Source: Haliclona indistincta (Eukaryota; Porifera; Demospongiae; Haplosclerida; Chalinidae). From it: a stretch of DNA of 64,000 bases. The position numbers and the translations under genes are program-made. Of this stretch, positions 63,889 to 64,000 are shown piece after piece. Location: the NCBI GenBank assembly GCA_964017065.1, contig OZ024788.1:1258305-1322304 (forward strand), read 5' to 3'. The notes beneath the pieces are model-generated. The model did not search any database. It was not told the origin of the DNA and saw only the letters and a program-made list of their open reading frames with translations. How positions within the stretch are numbered: the stretch's first letter is position 1; each line of letters starts with the position of its first letter.

Positions 63889-63962
63889 TGGTTCGGTGGC
63901 ACAGCGGTTTAGAATGGTGGTTTGTGATGCAGACGGTCAGGGTTCGATTCTCGCAGAATGCG
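63889..63962 (+). repeat. tRNA-like sequence, possible SINE head
   Basis: Has an A-box-like TGGCACAGCGG at 63898 and a B-box GGTTCGATTC at 63941, spaced as in tRNA genes, followed by a T-rich tail from 63964. I could not build a convincing cloverleaf with a paired acceptor stem, so a tRNA-derived SINE or pseudo-tRNA is more likely than a functional tRNA. Confidence 0.4.
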
Positions 63963-64000
63963 TGTTTTTTTTTGTTTTTTTTATTTATAAAAGTTAAGTT

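Noticed and set aside
63889..63962. A functional tRNA gene
   Set aside because: A and B boxes are visible, but I could not form a paired acceptor stem and the 3' side runs into a T-rich tail; kept only as a tRNA-like repeat.

Overview
The window is eukaryotic nuclear DNA: AT-rich intergenic sequence, spliced genes with short introns and GT/AG junctions, microsatellites, foldback elements and a 200-base assembly gap. Gene content (a NACHT/leucine-rich-repeat receptor, RING-TRAF proteins, a CKAP5/XMAP215 homologue, P-superfamily and Crypton-like elements) fits an early-branching animal, most likely a demosponge such as Amphimedon queenslandica. The species is inference; no database search was possible.

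Region 1 (1-34.3 kb) is a recent tandem segmental duplication. The module holds a gene for a 2-oxoglutarate/Fe(II) oxygenase with a C-terminal Cys-rich domain, a 19-bp minisatellite, a truncated NLR on the opposite strand, a decayed 2OG 3' piece and the next 2OG promoter. Base 1 to about 7.68 kb matches 9.57-15.68 kb. Four 2OG copies are seen: a 3' end (1-540), two frameshifted copies (7.8-10.1 and 17.9-20.2 kb) and one open, shortened copy (26.9-29.0 kb). Only the last is followed by a complete NLR (30.7-34.3 kb). Splicing its five exons predicts a signal peptide, a very short ectodomain, one transmembrane helix, NACHT and LRR-like repeats. The 7 kb between copies 2 and 3 is a graveyard of foldback elements, a Crypton-like remnant and scrambled 2OG pieces.

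Region 2 (34.3-41.6 kb) is gene-poor. It has a 5'-truncated LINE with a 32-bp target-site duplication, a small gene of unknown function, decayed CKAP5 exons and a tiny hairpin element inserted in frame in an ORF.

Region 3 (41.6-59.0 kb) is a second tandem duplication, pairing the 3' half of a CKAP5/ch-TOG gene with a RING-TRAF gene carrying two MATH domains. One TRAF and one CKAP5 copy are intact as far as visible; the other of each carries frameshifts. The pairs differ by an intronic hAT-like insertion and by array lengths.

Region 4 (59.1-64 kb) is an apparently intact 4.29-kb P-superfamily transposon with 39-bp inverted repeats, a nine-exon transposase gene and a convergent companion gene, followed by a retroelement remnant and a tRNA-like sequence.

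A cross-cutting signal is that several small indels separating duplicated copies are insertions of self-complementary 4- or 6-mers (CATG, CTAG, GATC, ACATGT, TGTACA). Three of them cause frameshifts.
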